Assembly (NCBI RefSeq): GCF_005937885.2
Contig: NZ_CP042176.1
Span: 3,963,501-4,027,500 of the forward strand
DNA: 64,000 nt
From: Bradyrhizobium sp. KBS0727
GTDB lineage: Bacteria > Pseudomonadota > Alphaproteobacteria > Rhizobiales > Xanthobacteraceae
Reading direction: 5' to 3'
The notes beneath the pieces were generated by a model that did not search any database, was not told where the DNA came from, and saw only the letters and a list, made by a program, of their open reading frames with translations. This document shows, piece by piece, positions 41,927 through 49,922 of the stretch (its first letter is position 1; every line of letters begins with the position of its first letter). Made by a program: the position numbers and the translations under genes.

Positions 41927-42687
41927 AATCGACCATCCTCTGGCGCCTGGCGAGTTTTGCGGTTGCCGCCGGCTTCATTGCGCTCTGGCAATTGATCGCC
42001 AACCTGAAACTGGTGTCGCCGGTGTTCCTGCCCGGGCCCGACCGCGCCTGGGCCTCGCTGGTACGCGGATTTTCCACCGGCGACCTCGCAACCAAGCTCG
42101 CGGGCACGATCGAGCACATGGCCTATGGCTGGCTCGCGGCTTCCATTGCCGGCATCGCGCTCGGCGCCGTCATCGGATCGTCGCCGAAGATGCGGACCTA
42201 TGTGGCGCCGTCGCTGGAATTTTTGCGGCCACTGCCAGTTTCGGCGATCATTCCGGTCGCGATCGCGATGCTCGGGCTGACGCAGGCGATGGCGCTGTTC
42301 GTGATCTCGTTCGGTGCGATCTGGCCGATCATGCTGGCGACCGTCCATGGCTTCGCCGCGGTCGAGCCCCGCCTCTATGAGGTGGCGCGGTCGCTGCAAA
42401 TGTCGACGCTCGCGGTGATCGTCAAAATTGCGCTCCCCTCCGCCAGCCCGGACATTCTCGCCGGCATGCGCCTCAGCCTGACGGTGGCGCTGATCCTGGC
42501 CGTGGTCTGCGAAATCCTGGCCGGCCTCGACGGGCTCGGCCACTGGGTGCTGCTCTCGGCGCGGGCCTTTCGCTCGGCCGACCTGTTCGCCGGCGTCATC
42601 CTGCTCGGCGTGACCGGCTATGTGACGTCGATGGCGATGTCGCTCGCCGAGCACCGACTGCTGGCGTGGCAGGCTTCGCAGCGCTGA
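41923..42687 (+). CDS. ABC transporter permease 2
   Basis: A 254-residue permease like its neighbour, with the EAA loop in YEVARSLQMSTLAVIVKIAL PSA. The GTG start overlaps the previous stop by four bases. Having two permease genes suggests a heterodimeric channel. It is the last gene of the importer operon. Confidence 0.9.
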   Translation: MKSTILWRLASFAVAAGFIALWQLIANLKLVSPVFLPGPDRAWASLVRGFSTGDLATKLAGTIEHMAYGWLAASIAGIALGAVIGSSPKMRTYVAPSLEFLRPLPVSAIIPVAIAMLGLTQAMALFVISFGAIWPIMLATVHGFAAVEPRLYEVARSLQMSTLAVIVKIALPSASPDILAGMRLSLTVALILAVVCEILAGLDGLGHWVLLSARAFRSADLFAGVILLGVTGYVTSMAMSLAEHRLLAWQASQR

Positions 42688-42924
42688 TTCAACGAGGGGC
42701 GCGCCGTTTGATCCACGTCAATGCTGCCGCCATCCGAAAAATTGAATCTGATGCGGTATGATGCGGGGCGGAGACGTTCCGCATCGTTCCGGCGATCTCG
42801 CCGTTTTCTCCTAGACTGCCCCGTTCTCGCCGGTCGTTACAGGCTGCGCGCGGCGGGGCATTTTATATCCACTGAGAGCGGCAGCGCGTTAGGCTGGCGG
42901 CGCAACTGCGCGCGCCGCACAGGA

Positions 42925-43215
42925 TCAGGGCTGTGACGCCCTTTCCGGCACCGAAGCCGAATTGACGTCCACTCCCAGCCGCTCCGGCACGCGTCGCAGC
43001 CACGCAAGCCGCCGCTTGCTCACACCTGCAAGATCGCCGCGCACCAGCCCGATCGAGCGGCCGAGCGCACCGAGGCTGAAGGTAACGAGCACCTCATGAT
43101 GCCGCATGCCCTTGCCGCCCTTGACCAGTCCGAGATCGCGGATGATGCAGTACGTCCCGCTACTCATGCGGGCGAACTTCGCATCCCTGAAATGATTGCG
43201 CACGCGCGACAACAT
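42925..43215 (-). CDS. Hypothetical protein, 96 residues
   Basis: From an ATG at 43215 the protein reads MLSRVRNHFRDAKFARMSSG then TYCIIRDLGLVKGGKGMRHH and a hydrophobic strand LVTFSLGALGRSIGLVRGDL. Codon use looks coding, with a mixed alpha/beta pattern. No family is recognised. It lies just left of the tRNA-Pro locus, outside the integrated element. Confidence 0.5.
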   Translation of the reverse strand: MLSRVRNHFRDAKFARMSSGTYCIIRDLGLVKGGKGMRHHEVLVTFSLGALGRSIGLVRGDLAGVSKRRLAWLRRVPERLGVDVNSASVPERASQP

Positions 43216-43297
43216 GCGTGCAGCATGCACCGCCCCGCGATTCCGTCAATCTTGACGGACGCCGAATCGATCAATCGGGTCGAGGCGGCCTACCGCG

Positions 43298-43513
43298 TCA
43301 GGCGACGAGCCTGATATGCGCGGGCCGGCGTCCGGGCTGAACCGACACGCGCTCCATCACCGCCCGGCGCTCATCGAGGCGCGTGTCGACGACCCGCTCG
43401 CTCTCCGCAAAACACTGAAGTATCTGAATCCGGATTTCCTCAGCGAGCGGGCCTTCGACCCGACGCATACGATTCCAGAGCCGCACGACTTCCCGCTGTT
43501 TCTCGACATCCAT
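43298..43513 (-). CDS. Small helical hypothetical protein
   Basis: A 71-residue cytoplasmic protein, MDVEKQREVVRLWNRMRRVE then EEIRIQILQCFAESERVVDT, amphipathic and charged. It is the gene directly before tRNA-Pro. Function unknown; the ATG at 43513 is chosen over an upstream start without a ribosome site. Confidence 0.55.
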   Translation of the reverse strand: MDVEKQREVVRLWNRMRRVEGPLAEEIRIQILQCFAESERVVDTRLDERRAVMERVSVQPGRRPAHIRLVA

Positions 43514-43647
43514 TGGCCATCTCCGTAAGAATGACCAAAAAGAACATATCAAGAACAAATATTCAAGCCCATTTGCATCAGCCTGAATTCCGTCGATGCC
43601 TTGCTGGTGGCGATTTATGCGTGTATCGACGCACTTCCCAACGGGAT

Positions 43648-43724
43648 CGGGGTATAGCGCAGCCTGGTAGCGCGGCAGTTTTGGGTACTGCAGGTCGTTG
43701 GTTCGAATCCAGCTGCCCCGACCA
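43648..43724 (+). tRNA. tRNA-Pro (anticodon TGG)
   Basis: The acceptor CGGGGTA pairs with TGCCCCG, the anticodon stem GCAGT/ACTGC closes the loop TTTGGGT with anticodon TGG, the T arm is GTTGGTTCGAATCCAGC, and A73 and CCA are encoded. It is the target of the integrated element: its last 47 bases plus one base are repeated exactly at 49923. Confidence 0.95.
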
Positions 43725-43725
43725 A
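43678..43725 (+). repeat. attL: left 48-bp direct repeat (within tRNA-Pro)
   Basis: It runs from the anticodon arm (GTTTTGGGTACTGCAGG) to the last base after CCA. Identical to 49923-49970. Confidence 0.95.
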
Positions 43726-43762
43726 CAACATAAATGACTTAGCTCACTTATCTGACGCCAAA

Positions 43763-43799
43763 TCTTCCCAAAAAATCCAATTGGGAAGACTATGGGAAG
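43763..43799. promoter_or_regulatory. Putative integrase arm-type site near attL
   Basis: TCTTCCCA ... TTGGGAAGACTATGGGAAG forms an inverted pair and a direct pair of TGGGAAG motifs. The last 18 bases (43782-43799) match 49777-49794 beside the other end at 16 of 18 positions. Symmetric placement near both ends suggests arm-type sites for the integrase. Confidence 0.55.
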
Positions 43800-43895
43800 C
43801 GACGCAATGTCGCAGCAAAGCGGTGAGTCAATTTGACTCAGGGACATGCAGCCCCGATCGGCCGGAGGATTCGCGCTCACCTGTTGGGGGGGGGC

Positions 43896-44054
43896 GTGAC
43901 GCGTGAACTGTCCGAGCTCGAAAAGATCCTGCTGGACGCCTGCAAGGTCGCGCTGCGGCAGCTAGAGTATGATGGTGACGACAACACGGCGTTTCATGGT
44001 GCCGCTTGGGAGGCGCTGACGAAGGCGTTCGCCGCGGCGGAGCCGACACCTTGA
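43896..44054 (+). CDS. Small acidic hypothetical protein in the element
   Basis: From a GTG at 43896, after a G-rich ribosome site, the frame reads MTRELSELEKILLDACKVAL then RQLEYDGDDNTAFHGAAWEA and ends in a Pro tail; 52 residues, helical. The frame is open further left but without a plausible start. First of the plus-strand genes. Unknown function. Confidence 0.5.
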   Translation: MTRELSELEKILLDACKVALRQLEYDGDDNTAFHGAAWEALTKAFAAAEPTP

Positions 44055-44100
44055 GAGGGAATCAGCTATATTCTCGCGACGAAGACCGGAGGGATTCGAG

Positions 44101-44247
44101 ATGAGCCCGACCTATTACGTCGTCCACCGTGCAAAATTCGAAGCCGACTTGGAAGCCGCCCGCGTGGCCGGTGACATGCCCGGCATGCAGGCCGCCCTCG
44201 CTGGCCTCACCAACCTCTGCAGAGCGATGTACGGCCAAGCCGCCTAG
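44101..44247 (+). CDS. Small hypothetical protein in the element (48 residues)
   Basis: MSPTYYVVHRAKFEADLEAA continues RVAGDMPGMQAALAGLTNLC and ends RAMYGQAA. A good ribosome site (GGAGGG) lies about eight bases before the ATG. Only seven bases separate it from the nucleotidyltransferase start, so the two are probably co-transcribed. No known family. Confidence 0.55.
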   Translation: MSPTYYVVHRAKFEADLEAARVAGDMPGMQAALAGLTNLCRAMYGQAA

Positions 44248-44253
44248 TCCGGT

Positions 44254-44610
44254 TTGCATCCCGATCTTCCCGCGCTAGCTGGCATCTTGGCGGACTGGAT
44301 TGAGCCGGCGCCGAACCTCTCGTCAATCTACCTTTTCGGCAGCCGAGTGCGCGGCGATCACCGCCCCGATAGCGACGTCGATGTTAGGCTCCGCATAAAT
44401 GAGTGGAAGAATCTCCAAGGCGCCGACATGGACTGGTGGGCGCGCGAGAACGAAACCGATTTTGTCGCGCTGAAACAGCGTTTGCCGGGACCGCTGGCAC
44501 TGCATCGGGAAACATGGGACGCGGCCGACGCGGCCATCCTGGAGGGAAAGAGGTCGCCTGTTCTGGTGGTTCGGCGCGTGGTGTGCGTTTGGACACCGCC
44601 CAAGAAGTGA
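44254..44610 (+). CDS. Minimal nucleotidyltransferase (MNT/polymerase-beta fold)
   Basis: A 118-residue member of the nucleotidyltransferase superfamily. The catalytic signature is intact: FGSRVRGDHRPDSDVDV with G29-S30 and metal-binding D41 and D43, and a candidate third Asp (D69) in ETDFVALKQR. Similar minimal NTases act as antitoxins that AMPylate HEPN toxins, or as defence enzymes. No HEPN partner is encoded next to it; its neighbours are small unknown proteins. The start is a TTG at 44254. Likely cargo of the integrated element. Confidence 0.75.
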   Translation: MHPDLPALAGILADWIEPAPNLSSIYLFGSRVRGDHRPDSDVDVRLRINEWKNLQGADMDWWARENETDFVALKQRLPGPLALHRETWDAADAAILEGKRSPVLVVRRVVCVWTPPKK

Positions 44611-44713
44611 GGCGCGGGACCGTAGCCCCGCGCCCCTTGTCGTTACCGCCCTCGTCTCGAGTGAGCCGCCAGCCGCTGCCGGTTGCGCTTCCTCATCGAT
44701 CGGCGCCGGCGCT

Positions 44714-44947
44714 TCATGTTCGCCTCGCGACGATCGTTCGGACAAGCCCCTTCAGGTCGCCGCAGATCAGCCAGTCGAGGCTGATGCGGTACTTTTCCGC
44801 GAAGCACAGCAAATCATAGTGCTTGAGCCGCCCTCTCACCTTTGAGACTTCCGATTCGGGTACGCCGCAGTCGGCCGCGATCATGTCGATCCGCCGTCTC
44901 ATTTCGTCTTTAAAATTTGCCCGCGCCTTCTTTTGATCTTCCCTCAT
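44714..44947 (-). CDS. Small HTH-like DNA-binding protein
   Basis: A 77-residue basic protein: MREDQKKARANFKDEMRRRI, then a helix-turn-helix-like stretch DMIAADCGVPESEVSKVRGR and YRISLDWLICGDLKGLVR, which resembles the XRE-type ending (ISLDWLLxG) of phage repressors. Its ATG overlaps the stop of a 35-residue frame (ATGA). Last gene of the minus-strand replication set; possibly its regulator. Confidence 0.6.
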   Translation of the reverse strand: MREDQKKARANFKDEMRRRIDMIAADCGVPESEVSKVRGRLKHYDLLCFAEKYRISLDWLICGDLKGLVRTIVARRT

Positions 44948-45833
44948 TGCAGCCCCCGCTGATCGAGCAGGGCCCGCATATAGCCGCTGATGAATTGACA
45001 GCCGCTCTCGTCGAGTTCGTCGAACTTAGCCTTAAACTCCCGATCGAGCATTGAGCCGCGCGGGCGCGGTAGCTGGCCTCGGCCGGCGGCTCGAACTTAG
45101 CGAGCTGTCCGTCGTTCAGCGCGGCCCAGGTTGGGACGCCGAACATCACCGCGGCCGCGAAGGCGGTCTCGATGCCTTCGGCGATCCCGAGTACGTCTGC
45201 TGGCGGCGTCAGGCGCACGGCACCGCCGGCGGGCACCGCGCCCGCGCAGAACATGCGCACCTTGTCGACCGCGGCCTTCTTGCCGTCGGCGGTGATGTAG
45301 GTCTTGTGGATGGTGGCGGGCTTCCCGGACGGGTCCGACACCATGGCGAGCATGGCGGGATGCCACGACACCGGCGGCCCGCTGTGGCGGGTGCTCGGAG
45401 CGGTGCGCAGCGCCTTCGGGAAGGCGTCGAGGCGGATGCCGCGCCCGGTTATCCACAGGTCGACGGGATCGCCCAGCAACACCGGCCCACCGGCCTGCCA
45501 GAGCCTATTTAGCGCCGCGCGCGTGGACGCCGCCGACGGCTGGGCCGGAATCGGATCGAGAGGCGCTTCGCCGATAATCCGCTCGATGCGTTCGGCGACT
45601 TCCCTAAATGGCCGTCCGGTAAACTTGATGGCGAGGTCGACGCCGGCGCCGCCGCGGCATTTGTTGCAGTACCAGGTGCCTTTGCCCTCGATATCGGTGA
45701 AGCGCCAGCGATCTTTTCCCCCGCACATTGGGCAAGGGCCATTTTTGCGGACGAGAAATTTAGAGTTGATGCCGATGGCCGGCAGGATCGATTTCCAGCG
45801 ACCGCGCGCCCTTTCCTGCAGCGGGGCGGTCAT
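44910..45833 (-). CDS. Primase-like zinc-finger/TOPRIM protein, 3' end damaged
   Basis: It has a phage/plasmid-type primase start: zinc finger C34-x2-C37 ... C56-x2-C59 (GPCPMCGGKDRWRF, TWYCNKCRGG), then a linker and the beginning of a TOPRIM fold (LGIAEGIETAFAAAVMFGVP, TWAALNDGQLAKFEPPAEAS). After that the frame turns into low-complexity Ser/Arg/Ala without the TOPRIM DxD motif, and its last part overlaps two other frames. A deletion after the first TOPRIM motif is the simplest reading. The ATG overlaps the helicase stop (ATGA). Probably inactive as a primase. Confidence 0.7.
   Translation of the reverse strand: MTAPLQERARGRWKSILPAIGINSKFLVRKNGPCPMCGGKDRWRFTDIEGKGTWYCNKCRGGAGVDLAIKFTGRPFREVAERIERIIGEAPLDPIPAQPSAASTRAALNRLWQAGGPVLLGDPVDLWITGRGIRLDAFPKALRTAPSTRHSGPPVSWHPAMLAMVSDPSGKPATIHKTYITADGKKAAVDKVRMFCAGAVPAGGAVRLTPPADVLGIAEGIETAFAAAVMFGVPTWAALNDGQLAKFEPPAEASYRARAAQCSIGSLRLSSTNSTRAAVNSSAAICGPCSISGGCNEGRSKEGAGKF
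44944..45051 (-). CDS. Possible 35-residue protein between primase and HTH gene
   Basis: In another frame, within the damaged 3' end of the primase gene: MLDREFKAKFDELDESGCQF then ISGYMRALLDQRGLQ and a stop that overlaps the HTH gene's ATG. The sequence is far more protein-like than the primase frame at the same place, so it is either a small gene or the surviving part of a gene fused by deletion. Confidence 0.5.
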   Translation of the reverse strand: MLDREFKAKFDELDESGCQFISGYMRALLDQRGLQ

Positions 45834-47284
45834 CGTGCTACACCGCGCGCTTTGGCGAAGGCGATCTGCTTAGAGCGGATCCAGCCCAGGGTCTCCGGCG
45901 ACGGCGCACGCGGTGCGAGGTAGTCAAGGCCGGACGGCCAGCGCCCAAACTTCTCCTTGAACTTGTACGCGGCCCAACCGGGTTTGTAATTGCGGCGGTT
46001 GGCGATGAACTTCAGCTCGCGGAAGAATTCGGCCTCCGCGGCGGCCGCCTTTTGTTGCGCCCTGAATTCGACGAGCTCGCCGTCCTTGTTGACGACGTCG
46101 CACTTCGGCTCCGGCTTGAACCCGCACGCCGGGCATTCCGGCATCTTCGGCGGCTTCAGGAACGTGCACTTCTGACACTTCTTCGGCAGGGCCTCTTTCG
46201 CCTTGGCTTCCTGCTTCTGGCGCTCGCGCCCGCTATCGAGCTTGTCATGGTGGATGTCGGTGACAAAGCCGAGCCGCAAGTGATTGTCGCTGTGATCCAG
46301 GATCAGGCAGTCATCCTTGCCGTCGGCGGTGCGAAGGCCGCGACCGATCATCTGCACGAACAGCATCTCGGATTTAGTCGGCCGGGCAAGGATGATGCAG
46401 CGAACATCCCAGTCGATCCCGGTGGTCAGGCATCCGACGTTGCAGACGATCTCGACTTCACCGGCATGAAACCGCTTCGCGATCGCGGTGCGCTCGATTG
46501 CCGGCGTATAGGCATCGATGTATTCGGCGGCGACCCCGGCGGCGATGAACTTCTGCTGCAGGTTCTTGGCGTGAACACGGTCGACGGCAAAACACAGCGT
46601 AGGACGGCCATGGCCGCGCTCCATCCACGTATCGACGACGTCGGCGACCAGTGCCGTCTTGTCCATCGCCTTCGACAAATCGCCTTCATGATAATCGCCA
46701 GCGATGGTGCGGACGCCGCTGAGGTCCGGCGACGCCGGCGCGAACACGCGGAACCGCGACAGATATCGTGCATCGATCAGGTCGGTGGTCGTCGAGCCGA
46801 TGATCAGCTTGTCGAAATACTTGCCGAGCCCACGCGTCCAAGGCGTCGCCGAGAGGCCGATAAAGGGAACATCAGCCCACTCGGGCCGGTTCATCCAGTC
46901 GCCGTAAAAATCATACCAACGGTGCGCCTCGTCGATCATGACAAGGTCGGCTTGCGGGACGATGCGACGCTGCAGCGTCTGCACGCTGGCGACCTGGATG
47001 CGCCGCGCATAATTCGTGAGAATGTGATCCGCCTGGATCACGCCGACGTCGCGAACGCCCTCGGCATAAAACTTCTCGACGGTCTGATCGATGAGAGACA
47101 GAGCCGGGACCGTGAAGATCGCCCGCTTCATGTTGTCCATGATGTCGCCGACGATGGCGGCGCCGACGATGGTCTTGCCGCCGCCGGTCGGCAACTGCAC
47201 CATGATCCGGCGCTCGCCGGCATCAATGGCCTGATTGACCTGCTCGATGATGCGGGTCTGGTGAGAACGAAGGGTCGCGCCCAT
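45830..47284 (-). CDS. SF2 DEAH-box helicase of the element
   Basis: A 484-residue superfamily-2 helicase, typical of phage or plasmid replication or restriction-like systems. Motifs: Walker A QLPTGGGKT, DEAH box MIDEAHRWYDFY, SATPWTRG, and motif VI QMIGRGLRTADG. Near the C terminus are two CxxC pairs (KKCQKCTFLKPPKMPECPAC) forming a zinc ribbon, then a basic region that may bind DNA. Start at the ATG at 47284 next to MGATLRSHQTRIIEQ, where homology begins; the frame is open to 47377. It is translationally coupled to the primase downstream. Confidence 0.88.
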   Translation of the reverse strand: MGATLRSHQTRIIEQVNQAIDAGERRIMVQLPTGGGKTIVGAAIVGDIMDNMKRAIFTVPALSLIDQTVEKFYAEGVRDVGVIQADHILTNYARRIQVASVQTLQRRIVPQADLVMIDEAHRWYDFYGDWMNRPEWADVPFIGLSATPWTRGLGKYFDKLIIGSTTTDLIDARYLSRFRVFAPASPDLSGVRTIAGDYHEGDLSKAMDKTALVADVVDTWMERGHGRPTLCFAVDRVHAKNLQQKFIAAGVAAEYIDAYTPAIERTAIAKRFHAGEVEIVCNVGCLTTGIDWDVRCIILARPTKSEMLFVQMIGRGLRTADGKDDCLILDHSDNHLRLGFVTDIHHDKLDSGRERQKQEAKAKEALPKKCQKCTFLKPPKMPECPACGFKPEPKCDVVNKDGELVEFRAQQKAAAAEAEFFRELKFIANRRNYKPGWAAYKFKEKFGRWPSGLDYLAPRAPSPETLGWIRSKQIAFAKARGVAR

Positions 47285-47416
47285 GGGAATGCCTTTCGGC
47301 GGGCGGGCCTTGCGAACGGCAGCGGGAACGATTAGGACAGAATCGCTGATGTGGTGGTCGGCAAACTGCGTTCCCACGACTCGTGTGCGAAGACCTCGCG
47401 CGCGGGTCGTGTCATT

Positions 47417-47644
47417 TTAGGAGGCTGCAGCGAGCTCGCCGCGGGTCAGCTTGCGGAGGAGTCCGACGTTGACGCCCTTCTTTCCTGCGCTGAGCGGGAA
47501 GGTCGGAATGGGCGGGTTGCGGCGCCAGGTCCGCTCGGAAATCCCGGATACCAGGGCGCAAATCTTGATCGGGGTAGCGGCGCTATCTGGCAGGCGCTCG
47601 AATCGTTCCAGGATGGCAATTTCGTTTTCGGACAAACGGCGCAT
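47417..47644 (-). CDS. Small HTH/AlpA-like protein
   Basis: A 75-residue protein, MRRLSENEIAILERFERLPD then AATPIKICALVSGISERTWR and NPPIPTFPLSAGKKGVNVGL. The ICALVSGISERTWRR part resembles a helix-turn-helix of excisionase/AlpA-type proteins, with the downstream strand pattern suggesting a wing. It sits between the unknown 193-residue gene and the helicase, where a directionality factor or element regulator is expected. Confidence 0.55.
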   Translation of the reverse strand: MRRLSENEIAILERFERLPDSAATPIKICALVSGISERTWRRNPPIPTFPLSAGKKGVNVGLLRKLTRGELAAAS

Positions 47645-47730
47645 TGTGCGGCTCCAAAGGGTTTGGGTGACCGCAAAGTGACGCAATTGCCGGAAAAGGT
47701 CGGACGGTAAAGGCCGACAAAGGCCGGGAA

Positions 47731-48312
47731 TTAATTACCGGCCTTGATGTGATCGAGTAGGAGGGTGACTTTTTCGCGGAGCCTCGCTTCCTTGATCGGC
47801 TCTTTCCGAGCTTCCAAAAATTCAGCCCCCCAACGCTCTACATCGGCCTTGAAGCGCCAGTCCGAACAGTCGTTGTCCTCATCCGGAAATCCTCGCTGCT
47901 CGATGCGTTGGCGAAGAGCTAATTCGAATACATCCCAATCGGCCTTCGGCCGCGCTCCGCGTTTGCGGCCATTTGGCGCCGCGGCGGACTTCGCTTGCGG
48001 AAAATTGCGATCGAGCCAGTCGAGCAGATCCTCCCTGCTGATCTGAAACGGGTTGGTCGAGGCTGTGCTATGAATGATCGGCTTGCCATCTGCCGTCACG
48101 CCGCCCTTATTCTGCGCGCCGGGTCGCATGTCCATGCCGACAACGCCGTCATCGGCCATCAGCAGGATCGGATCGGCGGGGTTCTGGAAGCGAACCTCAC
48201 CCGAGGCGCGCGCGGCATTCGTCACAGCTTCAGATCGGCCAGGGCTCGCACCGAGCCGCACCCTGACAATCTCGACCGCTTCCGCAAAAGTGAGCCAATC
48301 GCTGTTTGCCAT
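47731..48312 (-). CDS. Unknown protein next to the integrase (193 residues)
   Basis: MANSDWLTFAEAVEIVRVRL is followed by a beta-rich domain, a basic linker (PNGRKRGARPKADWDV) and a C-terminal helical part (RLREKVTLLLDHIKAGN). The basic linker between two folded parts suggests DNA binding; I do not recognise the family. It follows the integrase gene after four bases, so it is probably part of the same transcript. Confidence 0.6.
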   Translation of the reverse strand: MANSDWLTFAEAVEIVRVRLGASPGRSEAVTNAARASGEVRFQNPADPILLMADDGVVGMDMRPGAQNKGGVTADGKPIIHSTASTNPFQISREDLLDWLDRNFPQAKSAAAPNGRKRGARPKADWDVFELALRQRIEQRGFPDEDNDCSDWRFKADVERWGAEFLEARKEPIKEARLREKVTLLLDHIKAGN

Positions 48313-48316
48313 GACG

Positions 48317-49756
48317 TCACTCGGCCGCCTGCTTCAGCGGAATGACGTTGTCCCCCACCACGGTCATGAGGTGGTCAGCCCACAGCTTCAGCGCGTCGAC
48401 CCTTTCACGCAGATACAAGGCTTTGTTGTAGACGCCGGCGACGCCGCGCTTGCCGCTTGCTTGGCTAGATACACGGTTGCAGATGGCTTCCACGACGTGC
48501 GGCAAGACGCCCAGGTGATCATTCATGATCGTGTCCATCGAGCGCCGCAAATCGTGATGTTTCCACCAGATGGCATCGAGTTGCTTGCGCAGGGCCTTCT
48601 TCTCGGCTCCTTTGGCCTTTGCGAGTTGATCTCTCAGAACTTCAACCTTCAAAAGGCGGGCGAGCAGTTTTTGATCGTTCTGCTGCTCGGCGATCTCGCG
48701 AAGCTCCTTGAACACTCGTTTGTCGAGCCGTTCCTTACATCGCGACCAGCCGGAAAATCCCCGCTGACCAATCCCGAATACGAATTCGCGGCGGCTGCCA
48801 TCGCTATTTGCCCGCTGCGGCTGCTTCGCAAGAACGGCTCCCGCAGCCTCGGATAGGGGCACGATGTGCGGCCGTTTGTTCTTGGTACGCTCACCAGGGA
48901 GGTCGATCGCGTTGATCTCAAAAGTTGGCAACTCAATCGAGAGTTCGGGGATACGCTTTTTGGGCACAGCTATCTTACCCATCTCGTGCATCTGCAGGCT
49001 TGCCATCTCGTCAGCGCGCTGGCCTGTGAGCATCAATAGCTTGACGATCGATCCATAGTGATCGTCACCGGAATTCTTCCAAATCACTCGCAATTCACGG
49101 TCGTCGAGCACGCGCTCCCGGGAGAACTCCTCATATTTGTTTGTGTTGAGGACAGGATTGCTCTCGATACCATCGACGCCTTCCGACATGGCCCAGCTGA
49201 AAAAGTCAGAGAGGGTGGAGCGAACGCGGTTGGCCGCCACTGGACCGCTATTCTCCTTGATCGTCCCGACGAGGCTGGAAATGTCGCGGCGGCTGATTTT
49301 TGCGGCCTGCAGGCCATTGAGGGGCTTCGCATGTTTGAGGATGTGCCGTTCGGTTTCGGTGTAGGAGCCGGGTCGGGTGCTTTCCTTTTTCGCTGCAAGA
49401 TACCTTCTGGCCAGCGCCTCGAAGGTGTCGCTGGCACGCTGGCGGTTTTCCGTCTTGTCGCCGGCGGGATCCTGACCGAGCTTCACCTTTGCATGGAGCT
49501 GGGCGGCCTGGTCACGGATGCCAAGCTTGACGATCTTGCCGCCGCCATCTTTGACGGTGCTGAAGCTCTCCAGGGTCGCGGCGCCGAGCGACAGCCGGCG
49601 CTGCTTCTCGCCGAGCGCGTATTGAAAGACCCAGCTCCGCGAGCCACCGGCGCGAATGCGCAGGCCAAAACCGGGAATATCATCGTCCCAGAAAAGCTGA
49701 TCGGTCTTGCCCGCGGAAAGTTCCGCTCCTCGAATCCCTTTCGCCGTCAGCTTCAT
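48317..49756 (-). CDS. int: Tyrosine site-specific integrase
   Basis: A 479-residue integrase of the P4/DUF4102 type that recombines attP with the tRNA-Pro gene. The N-terminal arm-binding domain begins MKLTAKGIRGAELSAGKTDQ and includes FWDDDIPGFGLRIRAGGSRS. Catalytic residues: R247 in LTGQRADE, K292/K294 region (GERTKNKRPH), H401-x2-R404 in HHDLRRS and Tyr443 in GVAGVYNKALYL. An extra charged, helical stretch (about residues 345-397) separates the beta strand from box II and makes it longer than usual. It lies 167 bases from attR. Confidence 0.93.
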   Translation of the reverse strand: MKLTAKGIRGAELSAGKTDQLFWDDDIPGFGLRIRAGGSRSWVFQYALGEKQRRLSLGAATLESFSTVKDGGGKIVKLGIRDQAAQLHAKVKLGQDPAGDKTENRQRASDTFEALARRYLAAKKESTRPGSYTETERHILKHAKPLNGLQAAKISRRDISSLVGTIKENSGPVAANRVRSTLSDFFSWAMSEGVDGIESNPVLNTNKYEEFSRERVLDDRELRVIWKNSGDDHYGSIVKLLMLTGQRADEMASLQMHEMGKIAVPKKRIPELSIELPTFEINAIDLPGERTKNKRPHIVPLSEAAGAVLAKQPQRANSDGSRREFVFGIGQRGFSGWSRCKERLDKRVFKELREIAEQQNDQKLLARLLKVEVLRDQLAKAKGAEKKALRKQLDAIWWKHHDLRRSMDTIMNDHLGVLPHVVEAICNRVSSQASGKRGVAGVYNKALYLRERVDALKLWADHLMTVVGDNVIPLKQAAE

Positions 49757-49776
49757 TGGCCGCCCCTTTTTCGAGC

Positions 49777-49794
49777 TGGGAAGATCATGGGAAG
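49777..49794. promoter_or_regulatory. Putative integrase arm-type site near attR
   Basis: TGGGAAGATCATGGGAAG, two direct TGGGAAG motifs, just upstream of the integrase start. It matches the site at 43782-43799 in 16 of 18 bases. Confidence 0.55.
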
Positions 49795-49922
49795 ATACAG
49801 ACTGGCCGGCGTTGTCATCGCGTGACCGCGTTGACTGCTGGTCTGCTAGGAATCTAAGTGATTTGCGGGGCTATGTGAATCCCGTTGGCCGCTCATGGCC
49901 GGGTTGTCCACTGCCGCGACCT

